DNA from: Stratiolaelaps scimitus
Taxonomy: Eukaryota > Arthropoda > Arachnida > Mesostigmata > Laelapidae
Reading direction: 5' to 3'
Assembly (NCBI GenBank): GCA_019614645.1
Contig: JABWDB010000035.1
Location: 2,418,001-2,482,000, forward strand
DNA: 64,000 nucleotides
Positions 47,153 through 57,872 of this stretch are shown here, one piece after another (position 1 is the first letter of the stretch; the number at the start of each line of letters is the position of its first letter). Below the pieces are notes generated by a model. That model made no database searches, was not told the origin of the DNA, and saw nothing but the letters and a program-made list of their open reading frames with translations. Both the position numbers and the translations under genes were made by a program.

Positions 47153-48300
47153 GAAAGTCAATATTCGTTATCGACGCTGGGGGATCGGCAGCGTTTGGCT
47201 CGGCTCCGGCGTGCGCTGAGCGACGAAGTCCAGGGGCAGAGTTGGGCATGGGAGGAGCAGGAGCATCCCCGCCCGGCCGTCCGCCCGCTCCAGCCCCGAC
47301 ATCGGGAGTTCGCCTGGCCACACCACTGAAAGGAGGAAGGACCGACCAAGGATGGAGAATGGAAAGAAGGAGGAAGGGACGCCAGCACCGCCAAGAGCTG
47401 AGAGGAGACGATAGTCGTCCTCCTCATCGGCGTCCGCTCCGCGAGCACGACCTCGCGAAACCCACTTTTTCCACTGCAGCCTCCACTGGTTTCACTGGTT
47501 TGTCTTCGTCTTCTTCATTCGTCTCCAGCTTTCACTCGTTCTCGTCATCGTCGTCGACGTGGAGACGCAGTCGCGGTCGACGGTCGTTGTCAAAGAACTG
47601 TTGCCATTGTTCCTCAGCCGAACCAAACCGAAAGTGTGGCCCCGTTTTCTCGTTGCTGTTCGCTATTCGCAAGTCGCACGCCGTTGTCGGCCAGATTCTA
47701 CTCGGCTGCAACTTGCTGCCGCTGTGTCTCTCCGGGTGCCTCCTTCTTTTGCCGATGCAGCTGATGTTGGTTCTACCACCCGGCCATTGGTGCGTCGACC
47801 GACCATTTCCACCCACTTGCCCTGTGCACCGCTGCTCTTCGTCTCCGCGCGACCCGCAACGCGGTTTAGTTTACCTCTGGCCTGCCAGTGCGACCCTCTT
47901 CGCCGACAGACTCACACGGAATCTCTTCAACACTCCTCTTTTTGCCTTGTCGCGCAGGCAACGCGAGTCCCGTCCCCGAGCTGCTTCCGCCCTCACCTCC
48001 ACCGCTACCGTCACCACCTACTCCGTCAAGTTCGTTGCAGACGTATGCCTCCGATGGCTTTCCGAAGAGTCCGCTGCAGAGGGACCTGCGCGCACAAATG
48101 CCAGTAGTGGGTACCGGCCAGCCGTACGCGAAGACAAGAAGCAATAACTTTTTTCTTTGCTGTATGCTCGCAAGAAACAGACGAGCTTAAGGTCCTTGAA
48201 AATTGAATAAATGATACAGACTGGAAGGCGAACGGTCGCCGTCTTTTTTTCTTTAGGCAAGCCAAAAGAAAAAAATCTTGAAACAGTTCCCTTCTTGAAG

Positions 48301-50320
48301 CATTCGCTGACAGGTTTCCTGCGCAAGCTTCGCACCGCCTGAGCATATGTATGTTTGAATGTACGTGTGATTTCGTCACCAATGATCGAAAAATATTAGG
48401 TAGCAGTGTGGCGTTTAAAGGCGTGCTTGGTTGCGTCGGTGCTGGCAGCAAACAAGCTGAAATTATTTATCCCTTCCGATGACGACATCCGTAAGGATTC
48501 TGCATTTTGTCGTTTGTTTGGTGTGCCGGTATTCTTATCCGCTAAAGGGTACTCGTAGACGATAGCATGGCTTCTCTCGCTCATACCCTCGAAGTCTCGA
48601 CCCCATTTTGTCCTTTCGCTCTTCGGCGAAGCAAAGGCATGGAATACACAAATCTCCTGAGGCAGCTGGACTTGGTGATCGAGTCAGCTGGAGGAGGAAT
48701 CCCTGGAGTCGGCGTTCCCTTCCACTTTCTCTCGAGGAGGCTGACGAGGCGATCCAATCTCAGATTTACATCAAACGCAAACAAACTACTTGCGATTCAG
48801 CAAATACATACATCTGTGATATCGTACGTAACATGAAGGCGACGAGAGGAAACCCGGATTCTCCCAGTGTCCTCTCCCGGCTCGCGAAGGGAGGCAATTC
48901 CCGCAACCTCATCGCACCTACCTCGGTTCCGTGTGTCGCCACGAAACAGCAAGTTACACACACAGACAGCACTGAGATCTCTGATATCCCGTCGAAGGAG
49001 AGAGAGAACAAGCATGTCACGCTTTTCAGCCAGCGTCGCCGTAGAACGAATGCATAGCCATAAGCAATATATTCCGGAAACATTCTTCTTGCGCCGTCGT
49101 GCAAGTAAATATCTTCGGCGTATTTGGTGGCCTGCGGGCGTATGTAAAGTCAAGTGGAAAACTAGACTTCATGTCATGTATACAAGTCGCAAAAGTATTC
49201 GACTTGCGGAAAACGATGAAGTATATAGTTACATTTGTGACAAATGTTTCATATTGAGCTGGACCTATTTATAGCGATTTCTCTCTACCTCTCTCTCATA
49301 TGACTATAGCAGATCTATAATAGGTGCAGGATGGTGATAGACAAACGTCCTAAAAAGTACCCTGTGCACCGCAATGGTTGCACTCCGTAAGGACGCTTAC
49401 GTTCTGTGATGCCTACGGTAACTATCGAAGAAACAGTCAAATAGCAAGGCAATTTCAATATAAACTCGTTAAATGTTCTGTGAAATGCATATCACAGTTC
49501 ATGTCATATAGAGACAGAACGCAAAGGCTCGCATGGGTACGATGAAGGTAATTGCTATCCAAAAGGCTTCATTGACGTTAGTGGAACTGCTTGTCATCAT
49601 CTAAAAACCATCGCCTAATGGTTCCGATATGATCGTAGCGACATAGTTTCGTATTCGGAGTATTGTGCAGGTCTCTGCGCAGTTCTTGAAATCCCTTAAT
49701 GGATCCAGCGTGTGGCTGTATTCGGCGCGGGAGTTGGAGAGAGAGAATTGAGACGTTTGCTCGATGGACTAAAGGACTTGGCCGACCGTCTTTGGCGACG
49801 CACAGTGTCGTGATCGAGACGTTGAAGAGAAAAGTCGCCTGCTCGATAGTAGCGTATAGCTGCTGCGTGGGAGGATCTGGGCGGGCGGGGGAGGTCTCGT
49901 TCACAACAACGCTCACAATATCTCACCAAAAGTCGAACTCAAATAATAGCCCATCCCTTTCAGTGTTCATCGACCGGTCACGGTTGGCTGACCAAAGCCA
50001 TCCGCATTAGGTCGACAACGGCGATAGGCGGGGGAACTAAGACGACAGTGAGTGGTTCTAGAACTGACTCGGCGAATGGTCTCGAATAGGACTATCCATC
50101 TGATATCTATGATAAGGGAACCTCTCTCTCTCTCTCTCTCTTTCGGCGTCCGCTGGCTAGGTAGGCGATTGCCAGACCGCAACAGGACAATGACCTAAAT
50201 GGACTTTCGTTTCGCGGCTAAAAGGCCCCTTGAAGTTTTTCTACTCCCGTCAGAGTACATTTCTCGTCTTGGTAGCTATCTGCATCGCTGCATAACTACG
50301 AGAATCATCAATAGGAAGCA
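48301..50320. other. Non-coding stretch, no gene recognised
   Basis: Frames of up to 149 codons at 48.6-49.3 kb overlap antisense frames of similar length. They show no motif and no clear splice boundaries. A (CT)n run lies at 50121-50142. Confidence 0.38.
50121..50142. repeat. (CT)n microsatellite
   Basis: This is a CT run of about eleven units. Confidence 0.92.
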
Positions 50321-50330
50321 TGTATACTTA

Positions 50331-50407
50331 ACTGAGACCTCGACAGAATTTGAACCTGCGTTCTGAGATATGTCCCATTAACTACCCATTTATCCAAGCT
50401 GGTCCTC
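50331..50407 (-). ncRNA. tRNA-like sequence, degraded tRNA or SINE head
   Basis: On the minus strand an A-box-like TGGATAAATGGG is followed about 35 bases later by a B-box-like GGTTCAAATTC. The latter can form a T-arm (GCAGG/TCTGT with G-U pairs). The ends GAGGACC and AGGTCTC can pair in part as an acceptor stem. The anticodon arm is not convincing, having a loop of only four bases. A functional tRNA is therefore unlikely; a pseudo-tRNA or SINE head fits better. It does not share the tail of the SINE at 29.0 and 59.1 kb. Confidence 0.38.
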
Positions 50408-51100
50408 TCCTTGGTACGCGACGTTGCCCTCTACGCCATAATGGGCACAAGGCACGAACCAATCTTAATCTAATGCTCCCAGTTGTAATGACTGAAGTAC
50501 ACAGTAGACATGGTCGATATGGTGGTGGACTTGAGCTATCACAAGAACGATACAGTGATATTTATGGCCAAGTTACTGCAGCATGTATAACATGTCGTTG
50601 CCTGAACTGACGATGTGCAACTACAAACATAGCTGTAAGTTGTTGATAGGCTTAGTGCGGCATGCTTCTCACTCCTCAAGCGTACTATTATAATAGCACT
50701 TTCAAACTCCAGTCGGCTGCATAAAATAGGGTCAATGCACCCTGAAGTTGCAAATGTCACTATTGTTTATAATATAATGCTGTAATATAATGTTTATAAT
50801 ATAATATAATGGGAGTAGATAGCTGCGCGTGTATTCAACAATCGAGGGTGCTGCCTTGGAATAAACACTCCATACAATCCATATAAGCATATAACAGGTT
50901 GTTATGTAAGTTCGCTCGTACCTTCTACAGATAAATCCTATCCCATCTGAGCCTCCACTGTGTGTCTATTTCGATATACCATTCGAAAACGCATTGTATA
51001 AGTCCGTAGTCATTTTTGTTATTCGGTGAACGGTGTTGTGCCTCGAGTTCGGGCTCCGCCCAGATGGATGTTCTATGTGAAGAAAAGGACATTTTCCAAC
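50408..51100. other. AT-rich non-coding stretch
   Basis: TATAATATAATG-type words are repeated irregularly near 50.77-50.81 kb, just upstream of the mariner remnant. I see no gene and no clear transposon terminus. Confidence 0.4.
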
Positions 51101-51474
51101 GTGAATTTTCGACACCTAGTTTGTTCCGCCTTTTGCCTAAGCCAAAAACCTAGCGAGGTATCCTCTGATGCTTGTGCCGACTGCGACAAGGACTCTGTAG
51201 ATGGAAGGGGCGTTCAAGAGTAGTTTGCTAAGTTGAGGGCCTGGAGGGTGCACCCCGCTCCGGGTGGCTAAGACATTGTTGGAGGTAGACGATGGGCAAA
51301 CAACACGTGAATTGGTTGAGACAATGGGCTACGACTTGTCTACTATCTCCAACAATCTTAAATCTGTGGGATTTACTAAAAAATGAGGAGCTTGGTTGCC
51401 AGATGAGCTAAGCGAAGAGCCTGAAGGAACACAGATTTTGTTGCCGCTCAACCTCCCACCAGGCAGCTAGCACA

Positions 51475-51499
51475 ATAATAATAATAATAATAATAATAT
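51475..51499. repeat. (AAT)n array inside the mariner copy
   Basis: About eight ATA/AAT units lie between the transposase words LLPLN and the TGDE box. Copy B has ordinary sequence at this place, so the array arose after the copies diverged. Confidence 0.9.
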
Positions 51500-51956
51500 G
51501 CCCATTATGGCTGATTCCTACACAGCATTATTACGGGCGACGAGAAATGCTGTCTCTACGTCCATGCGAAGCTAAAAAAGGGATGGGTGTAAGCCAGATC
51601 TCCATCCGAGGAAGGCCATGATTTGAATTTAGTGCGACTAGGAGGGTTTGATACACAGGAAAAAGGTTGACTCGAACAAGGATCGACAAGGATCTCAATA
51701 TGACCTAGCTGTATCGGATAAACGCGGCTATGCAATGGAAAAGACATGATAGACAAAGTGAAATCATTCGCCTCCAAACCACACATTGAAAAAGTCGCGC
51801 TAAAGCAGCCCTGCAAAGCAGCCATCATAGCCTCCCGACTTGACGCCAAAGGATCACGACCTTCTCCTTTCACTGGTAAATGAAATTCACAACGCAACAT
51901 TTGTTAATAAAGAGTATCTCGAAAATTGGCTTGATAACTTCTCCCACACTAGACCT

Positions 51957-52100
51957 TCTTTGTTTTCGGGCTGACTTTCAGCCAATATTTGACGTCGACG
52001 GAATCGCCATTTTGCACAGCTTCGTAAGGCTGACCCCTAAATGCAGGTTGGAAGGCGCGCACGAATGTACACCACCGGACCCGACTTCACCACTAGACCT
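51957..52100 (+). repeat. Dispersed short repeat, copy 4, inserted in mariner copy A
   Basis: The 144 bases end in CACTAGACCT (52091-52100), and the same ten bases stand immediately before the insert (51947-51956). Skipping the insert brings the two halves of the mariner C-terminal region together as in copy B. The insert contains the shared word series (GGCTGAC, CCAATATTTGACGTC, GGCTGACCCC) seen at 27.7, 29.3 and 36.65 kb. This is the pattern of a mobile insertion with a target-site duplication. Confidence 0.68.
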
Positions 52101-52195
52101 GGACATCTCTATCTATAAGGGATTAATCATAAATAAATTAGCTGAGAGATGAAAGGAGGTCACAGAGAATGATAGCGAATACATGATAAACCATA

Positions 52196-52312
52196 AAAGT
52201 AGGTTTTCAGTGCTTTTTCAACAGTAAACCCACTTTTTCCCGAAGTAGAAGCTTTTTTTTTAAGTATAAACGTATGTGTATATGTTTTGCCCTTGTATCT
52301 AAACCTACTTTT
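52196..52312. repeat. Inverted 12-bp words downstream of mariner copy A
   Basis: AAAAGTAGGTTT (52196-52207) and AAACCTACTTTT (52301-52312) are exact inverted copies about 93 bases apart. They may be part of the element's 3' end or a separate small foldback. Confidence 0.55.
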
Positions 52313-55300
52313 GCTCCTCCCTGTATGCATAAACTAACTAGAAACGCAACTAGCAATTTTTATGTGAATACTTGCTGGTGATACTTGAATCTGCAGTTCG
52401 CATCTCGACTTCATAGTCCATGTGAACACGAAACGACATGAGGCATCGCTGCCCCCGTTTGGCTTTTTACCTATGAATGACCCATCTCTACCTTTTGGAC
52501 ATACGTAGTGGAACCCCCGGACGCTCCCCCTGTCCCAAAGGCCGTTTAGTTTTATGGTGTCCACAGGCTCGTTCGTATTCGCCCCTTAGCCGTACAGTAC
52601 GCCCATCCTATCAGGCTCCTCCTCGCATCGCTGGCACTCTACCCGCCTATACCCCGCCCCCCTCACTGGCCGATCCCTCGTATCCAATCCTGACTGTCCG
52701 GCAACTTCATTGCCGTCCTGACGATACCGCACCGAGTCACTCCCGCTTCAGCCAAGCACCCGCCGCTCTACTCGCAGCTCATATACGGCAGCTGGCTTGC
52801 GGTGGTGACGGTGGCGACGGATGGCTGCGGCGGCGGCGGCGGGGGCTAGTGTCGCCAATGCGACTCTTGATGGATGCACGAAAACATTGCGAGCTAGCGG
52901 GAGACCACCGCGTAGCCCCGGCACGGCGTCAGCACCGATGGAGGCGTTCATTGGGCAAGAAGAACATTGAGATGAGAAGGGTGGAGTTGCTTGAGCTGTA
53001 CGGGACACAGCGGTAATAGAGACGTCGACTGCCGCGTCCGCAAGGCTGGATCGGTGAGCCCCGACAGACGAAGACAGGGAGAGATGAGAAGATCCCAAGG
53101 TGGTCTATATAAGCTTCTCGTTCCACCGAACTGTTTCCTCGAACGCTAGACCCAGGTCTGCCCCCCCGGCGCAGCACTGATGCACACCCTTCTCCTTCCG
53201 ATGGGGTTTGTGCGTTGCAGCATTTGCTCCTTACTTGCGTCGTCCCCTGCGCAAGAGGAAGTGAGTGCTAGAAGGATGACGGTGGCGATGGTGTTAGTGA
53301 AGGCGTTCGTAGTGGTGGCTTTTCGGTAGCGTTTCTCCCCCAAGAATGTTCTCATTCGAGCCTCGACAGTGATGGGCCTAATTGACATTGGGATAGAAGG
53401 ACGATTTCGCGCGGGAAGGTCCTACCCTCGGGCAAAGGGCCTAGATGGTGGTGTCGCCTGCCACGTGGCCTACTGGTGAAGCAATATCATGACAAGGTGA
53501 GAAACAGGAGAATGGAGAAACAATAATAGAGTACAGCAAAGCTGCATTATTGGCGTCCTCAGAGCCATTCACATTGCGGACAGAAAGATGGACAAATGCA
53601 CATACGCATATCCACACATAGACATGCACATGGGGAGAATTCTGCGGAGTGCAGATGCTGCTGCGCCTGCTAGTGGAAATGCTGTATTCAGACGTGTAGC
53701 GAACGATAGGGGTCTAGGAAACAGACATGTGTACGCGTCTGCGTGTATAAGGAGGGGGTTGCCCTCTTAAGGTACGCTCATTAAGCGAGTCACCTCGAAT
53801 CACCACCACCAACGGCGAGGATATGCAGTCAGGCAGGTAGACAGCGAGAGGTGGCTGAAGGGAAATCGGTGAAGTCCAACGTTAAGCGGGTGGGGGGTGG
53901 GGGTGACAGGTCGGGGACGAAAAGGTGGAGGTTTAGTCTTTGATGCTGCCGAAGCAGGTGGAACTGGATAGGGTCCATGTAGGGGCAGTGTGATCTCGAA
54001 TCCGGGCGGCAGCTCAGCGGAGCGATTGGCGTAGGATTCACGGCCATAGTCACTCGACTGGTTTTGAGTGAACCGCACTGGTTTTGAACCGTTCCTTGCT
54101 CCTCGCTTCCCCTTCGCTGTCGGCGGTCATGCCATCAGCCAGCCCCCCTGCAGCTTGTCAAAGAGCAAACAGAGTGGTGCGTCACCCATGTCTCGCGCGA
54201 GCCGCAACGCCGTTCGCTCGCCTCGAGACCCCTGCCCGCCCCAGGGGTCCCTCAAGCAAGCATCCCATTACTTGCCAGGCCATACTTTCAACGTTAAGTA
54301 TGATTTTATGCTAATTCCTCGCCTGTCTGCCATCGAGCCAGCCACCGAACGACACAGCCGTCCAGCGAGGCCTGTACGCTGCTGTGTGCCGCTCAAATTT
54401 AACTCCTCGGCTGAGCTTTAGTTCACAGGCAGAGGCTGTGCTGCGCAGTGGTCGGAACACCAGCTGCCCCTGCAATATGAGTCGGCGTTGCGTGATGAGA
54501 ATACCAGACGATCTATCCAGAGGATTATAACGGGTGAGTCTGCCTCGGTCACGTGTAGATGTACGCGTTCGTTCATGGGTCGTGTGGCTCGGTAGTCGGT
54601 GCCTTCCTCATTCCAATACACTCCCTTCGTTCCACGATGTGACACTCGATTCCGCAGCAGGGGAACAGCAGATCGGAACGGACCCTAACGGGGAGACCAA
54701 GTTAACCCAGGTGGGTGGCCATCACCCGAGCGTTTCATTTTCAGTTATTTTTCGGTTGTTGAAATATAACGACGAACGCAATGGAATCATTGAGTGGGAC
54801 AGCAAAATAAATGAATAGCGCATATAACATAGTAATAATAGCAAATGGGTATATTATGAGATATGCTCGCCTGTAAAGCGATATATGAATGATGATAAAA
54901 TATTGTCCGATGCAATTTGAGAGCTCATTCGTCGAGGGCGAACGTTCGCCATTAAATCATGGTCTACAAAGGGAGAGAAGATAGAGGGACCTTCCGCTCG
55001 GGTGTAGTGAAGCCACAAATGTCAGCTGTAGACTACTACCAATATCAGGTATGATCTCTTGAAGCAAAAAGAACGTCCAAGTCCTTGCAGGGATAACAAC
55101 AAATAATCGTCTACTTGGTCGTGGACTTTCGTTGAACCTTGCTTGGTTAATATATTGTGCATTGTTTTTTGGGTCGCTTTCAACGATGCAATTGATATGA
55201 TTTCACTATCGTCGTACTATTTATATGCTATGGTGTGACATCGACTGACTCGATTCGGAGGCCTTATTGGTATTGCCATCTTCGAGCACTTAAAATCCTG

Positions 55301-57560
55301 TTGCAAAACTCTCAGGTTGTTGGTTAGAAAAAGAATGAACAGAAAAAATGAGAGAATGAAGAACCTAAAGAATGCTGCACGCAATAACGTTCCCGACCTA
55401 TGCATATCGGCTTGCGGAAGCCAGGGTCTGGCAGGTCCAAAGTGCCAACGATTTGACGACAAGTTGAGGTCACCGCGATTGTAGGCTATGCGAGAAGTCG
55501 GTTTTATCTAGCTGAGTCTCTGGCGCCCAATTGTTCCTCATATAAAAATCTATTCACTATCCTACGATACCTTGTCTTCGGAAAGAGCCAGAGGGAATAA
55601 AGGAATCGATATTATAATTGAGTTTAACGATATCAGCTAGCGATAAAAACGCGGCCCAGGAATCCTCTCTATCGATCGACCGAATGTCTGGTCGATGTCA
55701 AATTCCTGTCAGATCATCATTGCACGCGAAGGACGAAACTAAACCAGAAATACTAAAGGCCATTTCACTAGCCTGACGATGAGTGGAGCGGATGGGCGGC
55801 AGATATTGAAAATCCAGCCATTGAAGAGTAGATGACTCCTATGAGTTGGATGACCCCTTCAACTTGATACGAATTACCAAAGCGGACATAAAATATAAAT
55901 GACATGAGGAGGAACATTGGTGGAAAGTGCTCATTTGGAAGCCTTTGATTTAAAGCTAAATTGAGAGTGACCTCAATGTTTAACTGTAACTAGGGAAGTT
56001 GATTAACACATCTTCAGGTACATCGATCGCATCGATTCCGTACAACGCTTAACTTCGTCGTCACGAAAAACCAGCATGGGCAACGCTCGTGAGACGGTGA
56101 TGGATGGGTCTAGGGTGCACCTACCGAGGCATCGCGTTATAGACATTATGAGTTGACAAGCACGCGTGGTTCGTCTGAGCAAATTACCTGAAAAGCGAAA
56201 CATAAATTTGATGTCCTCATACTGCTGGGTTCTGTCGTTTTTTCGGGCTAATGTACAACAAAATTATAATATATTGCTCTAACATGCAAAGTCGATGTCG
56301 AGCGAACGCGGAGTAGCCGAATCCTCTAAACATTACGCGGGGAGCATACAAGTACAAAATACAAATCAACAAATAGCTAGTGGAGATAGAGAACGCTTGT
56401 TAGTTATCTCTTCGACCATCATCTCGCGTCACTCGCCGCCTTGATTGATTTGGTCTCTGCTCCGGTACACATCGGTAGCCCACTCGAGGGAGCCATTAGA
56501 CAGTTGTTGTAGGACAACAACTTCGGGGACTACCATCAGCATTGGCACCGCCGACGACCCCTATCAGCCTATATACATCTTGGTCGGTAAGTCCACTGTA
56601 TCTGGTATTGCACGGGACGAGTATGCCCTTTATTGAGATCATTGCATCCGCCAATCTTATCGCGTCCTGTTGTTAGACTCGGCGAACCGTTAAACCGGGC
56701 CAAAAAAGAACTGCTATCAACCAGCCACCGTAGACGGCTTTGTTTAGCCACTGTCCAAGATGGGCAAATCGTTATTTCTATTCATACACCCACACACAGA
56801 CACTGACTGACTGACACACCCATCCGCCCATACAAACACGCATTCGTGCGTGTTGCAGAACCACTATCCCATTGACAACGTATCCCTGTTGTCCAGCAAC
56901 GAGCCATCGGTTGACGGGTCCGTCTATTTGGATCACTATATCGATCTTTCCGCTTCTGAATGTCCCATAGGAGACAAGGCTGGAGAAAGAGGATCAGGGG
57001 GAAATCTTGCATCGAACTCCCACCAGCGTAGGACAGTGTCACAGGGGTGAAATGCCCGCACCATCGCCGTAAGCGGTGCCCGTAGATGGCAAAACAAGAG
57101 ACGATCGAGGTAAACTCGAGATGGATCATTCTATCCCATGAATGTGGATGACGTGAGCACGACAGCGTGCTACGCTACGCCGTCCCTCTCTGTGAATATT
57201 TATGAAATGGAGTACGTGCGAAGAGAGACAGAGAGAGACTGAGAGCATAGGTGATACAAGGGAACATATCAACTGAACGTTAGTATACGATGAGCTGTAT
57301 ATCGTATGTAACAGACGACTCCCATAGCATGAGGTGGTTGGCTACGGAAGGAGCCTGGCTGAATTTTAGATGAAACCGCCATCAGGCCGAAATGGTAATG
57401 GTCAGCCCGGTAATAACTCGTGGTAGAGTCGAACGATGAATAGAGAACGACAGCCGTCAAATCAACTGAATCCATAAAATTCCCATTTACGACAATAATC
57501 AAATGTATAACGAAGCTTAAGTATATATAATAATGTATCCAAAAACGGATAAACTATGAA
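52313..57560. other. Non-coding stretch, GC-rich at 52.5-54.5 kb then AT-rich
   Basis: The GC-rich part holds a (CGG)n run at 52.83 kb, a TATATAAG word at 53106 that could be a TATA box but lacks a clear initiator downstream, and G-rich GGGTGGGGGGTGGGGG near 53.89 kb. The AT-rich part contains a perfect 9-bp stem AGTTGTTGT/ACAACAACT at 56502-56522. Open frames of 75-179 codons show no motif. Confidence 0.38.
52826..52845. repeat. (CGG)n tract
   Basis: This is a run of about six CGG units ending in GGGGG. Confidence 0.88.
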
Positions 57561-57569
57561 GCCATCTTC

Positions 57570-57570
<1 letters not shown>

Positions 57571-57606
<36 letters not shown>
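57571..57606. repeat. (TA)n array
   Basis: This is about 36 bases of uninterrupted TA. Confidence 0.94.
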
Positions 57607-57610
<4 letters not shown>

Positions 57611-57727
57611 GATTTTTTTACAGCCTGGCGGTATTCGATTCCATGAACATCGAATTCAATCCTTTCAACCAATCGTACCCTCATTGTTGTCCGACGTTTT
57701 CTCCAATTCTATCTTCCAAACCAAAGT

Positions 57728-57747
57728 TACAACAACAACAACAACAA
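57728..57747. repeat. (CAA)n microsatellite
   Basis: An ACA/CAA run lies immediately upstream of the ATG at 57750. Confidence 0.9.
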
Positions 57748-57749
57748 TA

Positions 57750-57872
57750 ATGTGCACATTGGACATAGTGAATGACGGCAGGGACGACGAGGAGCTAGCC
57801 ACCGTTCTGGTCTGTGTATCGCAACCAGAACTACGTACGCTGAAAGGTGCCGCTGTATACGATGGTTGTTAG
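57750..57872 (+). CDS. Unassigned 40-codon open frame after a CAA-rich leader
   Basis: The frame starts MCTLDIVNDGRDDEELATVL and continues VCVSQPELRTLKG before its stop. A CAA-rich, structure-poor leader and an A at -3 give a plausible animal start context, and the composition is protein-like. I recognise no family. It could be a small protein, a first coding exon, or chance. Confidence 0.22.
   Translation: MCTLDIVNDGRDDEELATVLVCVSQPELRTLKGAAVYDGC

Larger units (their letters stand above)
42041..48300. other. GC-rich, microsatellite-dense block, possible promoter/first-exon territory
   Basis: This is the most GC-rich part of the window. It carries CTG, CAG, CT, poly-C and CGCG tracts spaced every few hundred bases. 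Many frames stay open on both strands, including 301 codons on the plus strand at 47242-48147 and 194 codons at 46745-47329. Their translations are dominated by Ser, Leu, Arg, Pro and Ala runs. Several start from non-ATG codons and none shows a family motif. I therefore list no CDS here. Large CpG-rich, repeat-dense first-exon regions of developmental genes can look like this; that is inference. Confidence 0.4.
51101..52192 (+). mobile_element. mariner transposon remnant, longer copy A
   Basis: Across shifted plus frames the order of a mariner transposase is readable. NFRHLV and SQKPSE come first, then WFAKLR-like sequence with a stop for Trp. The helix-turn-helix part has TRELVETMGYDLSTISNNLK and WLPDELSE, followed by ITGDE (51530-51544) with the first catalytic Asp. 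HIEKV comes after a spoiled HDN box, then a C-terminal LENWLDNF, GLIINKLAER and ENDSEY. Stops, frameshifts, an (AAT)n expansion at 51475-51499 and a 144-bp insertion (51957-52100) have destroyed it. It belongs to the same family as copy B at 36.8-37.5 kb. Terminal inverted repeats are not clear. Confidence 0.82.

Noticed and set aside
46935..47321. 128-codon minus frame with long alanine runs
   Set aside because: The alanines come from a CTG repeat read backwards, the first codon is not ATG, and no domain follows.
47242..48147. 301-codon plus-strand open frame
   Set aside because: It runs through GC-rich, repeat-laden DNA that is also open on the minus strand. Its translation is Ser/Arg/Leu-rich without a motif, so length alone is not evidence.
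51556..51900. 114-codon minus frame
   Set aside because: It is the antisense shadow of the mariner transposase region, which reads in the plus sense.
53106..53113. TATATAAG as a promoter TATA box
   Set aside because: It fits the consensus, but no initiator is seen 25-35 bases downstream and no gene follows. Such words are frequent in this DNA.
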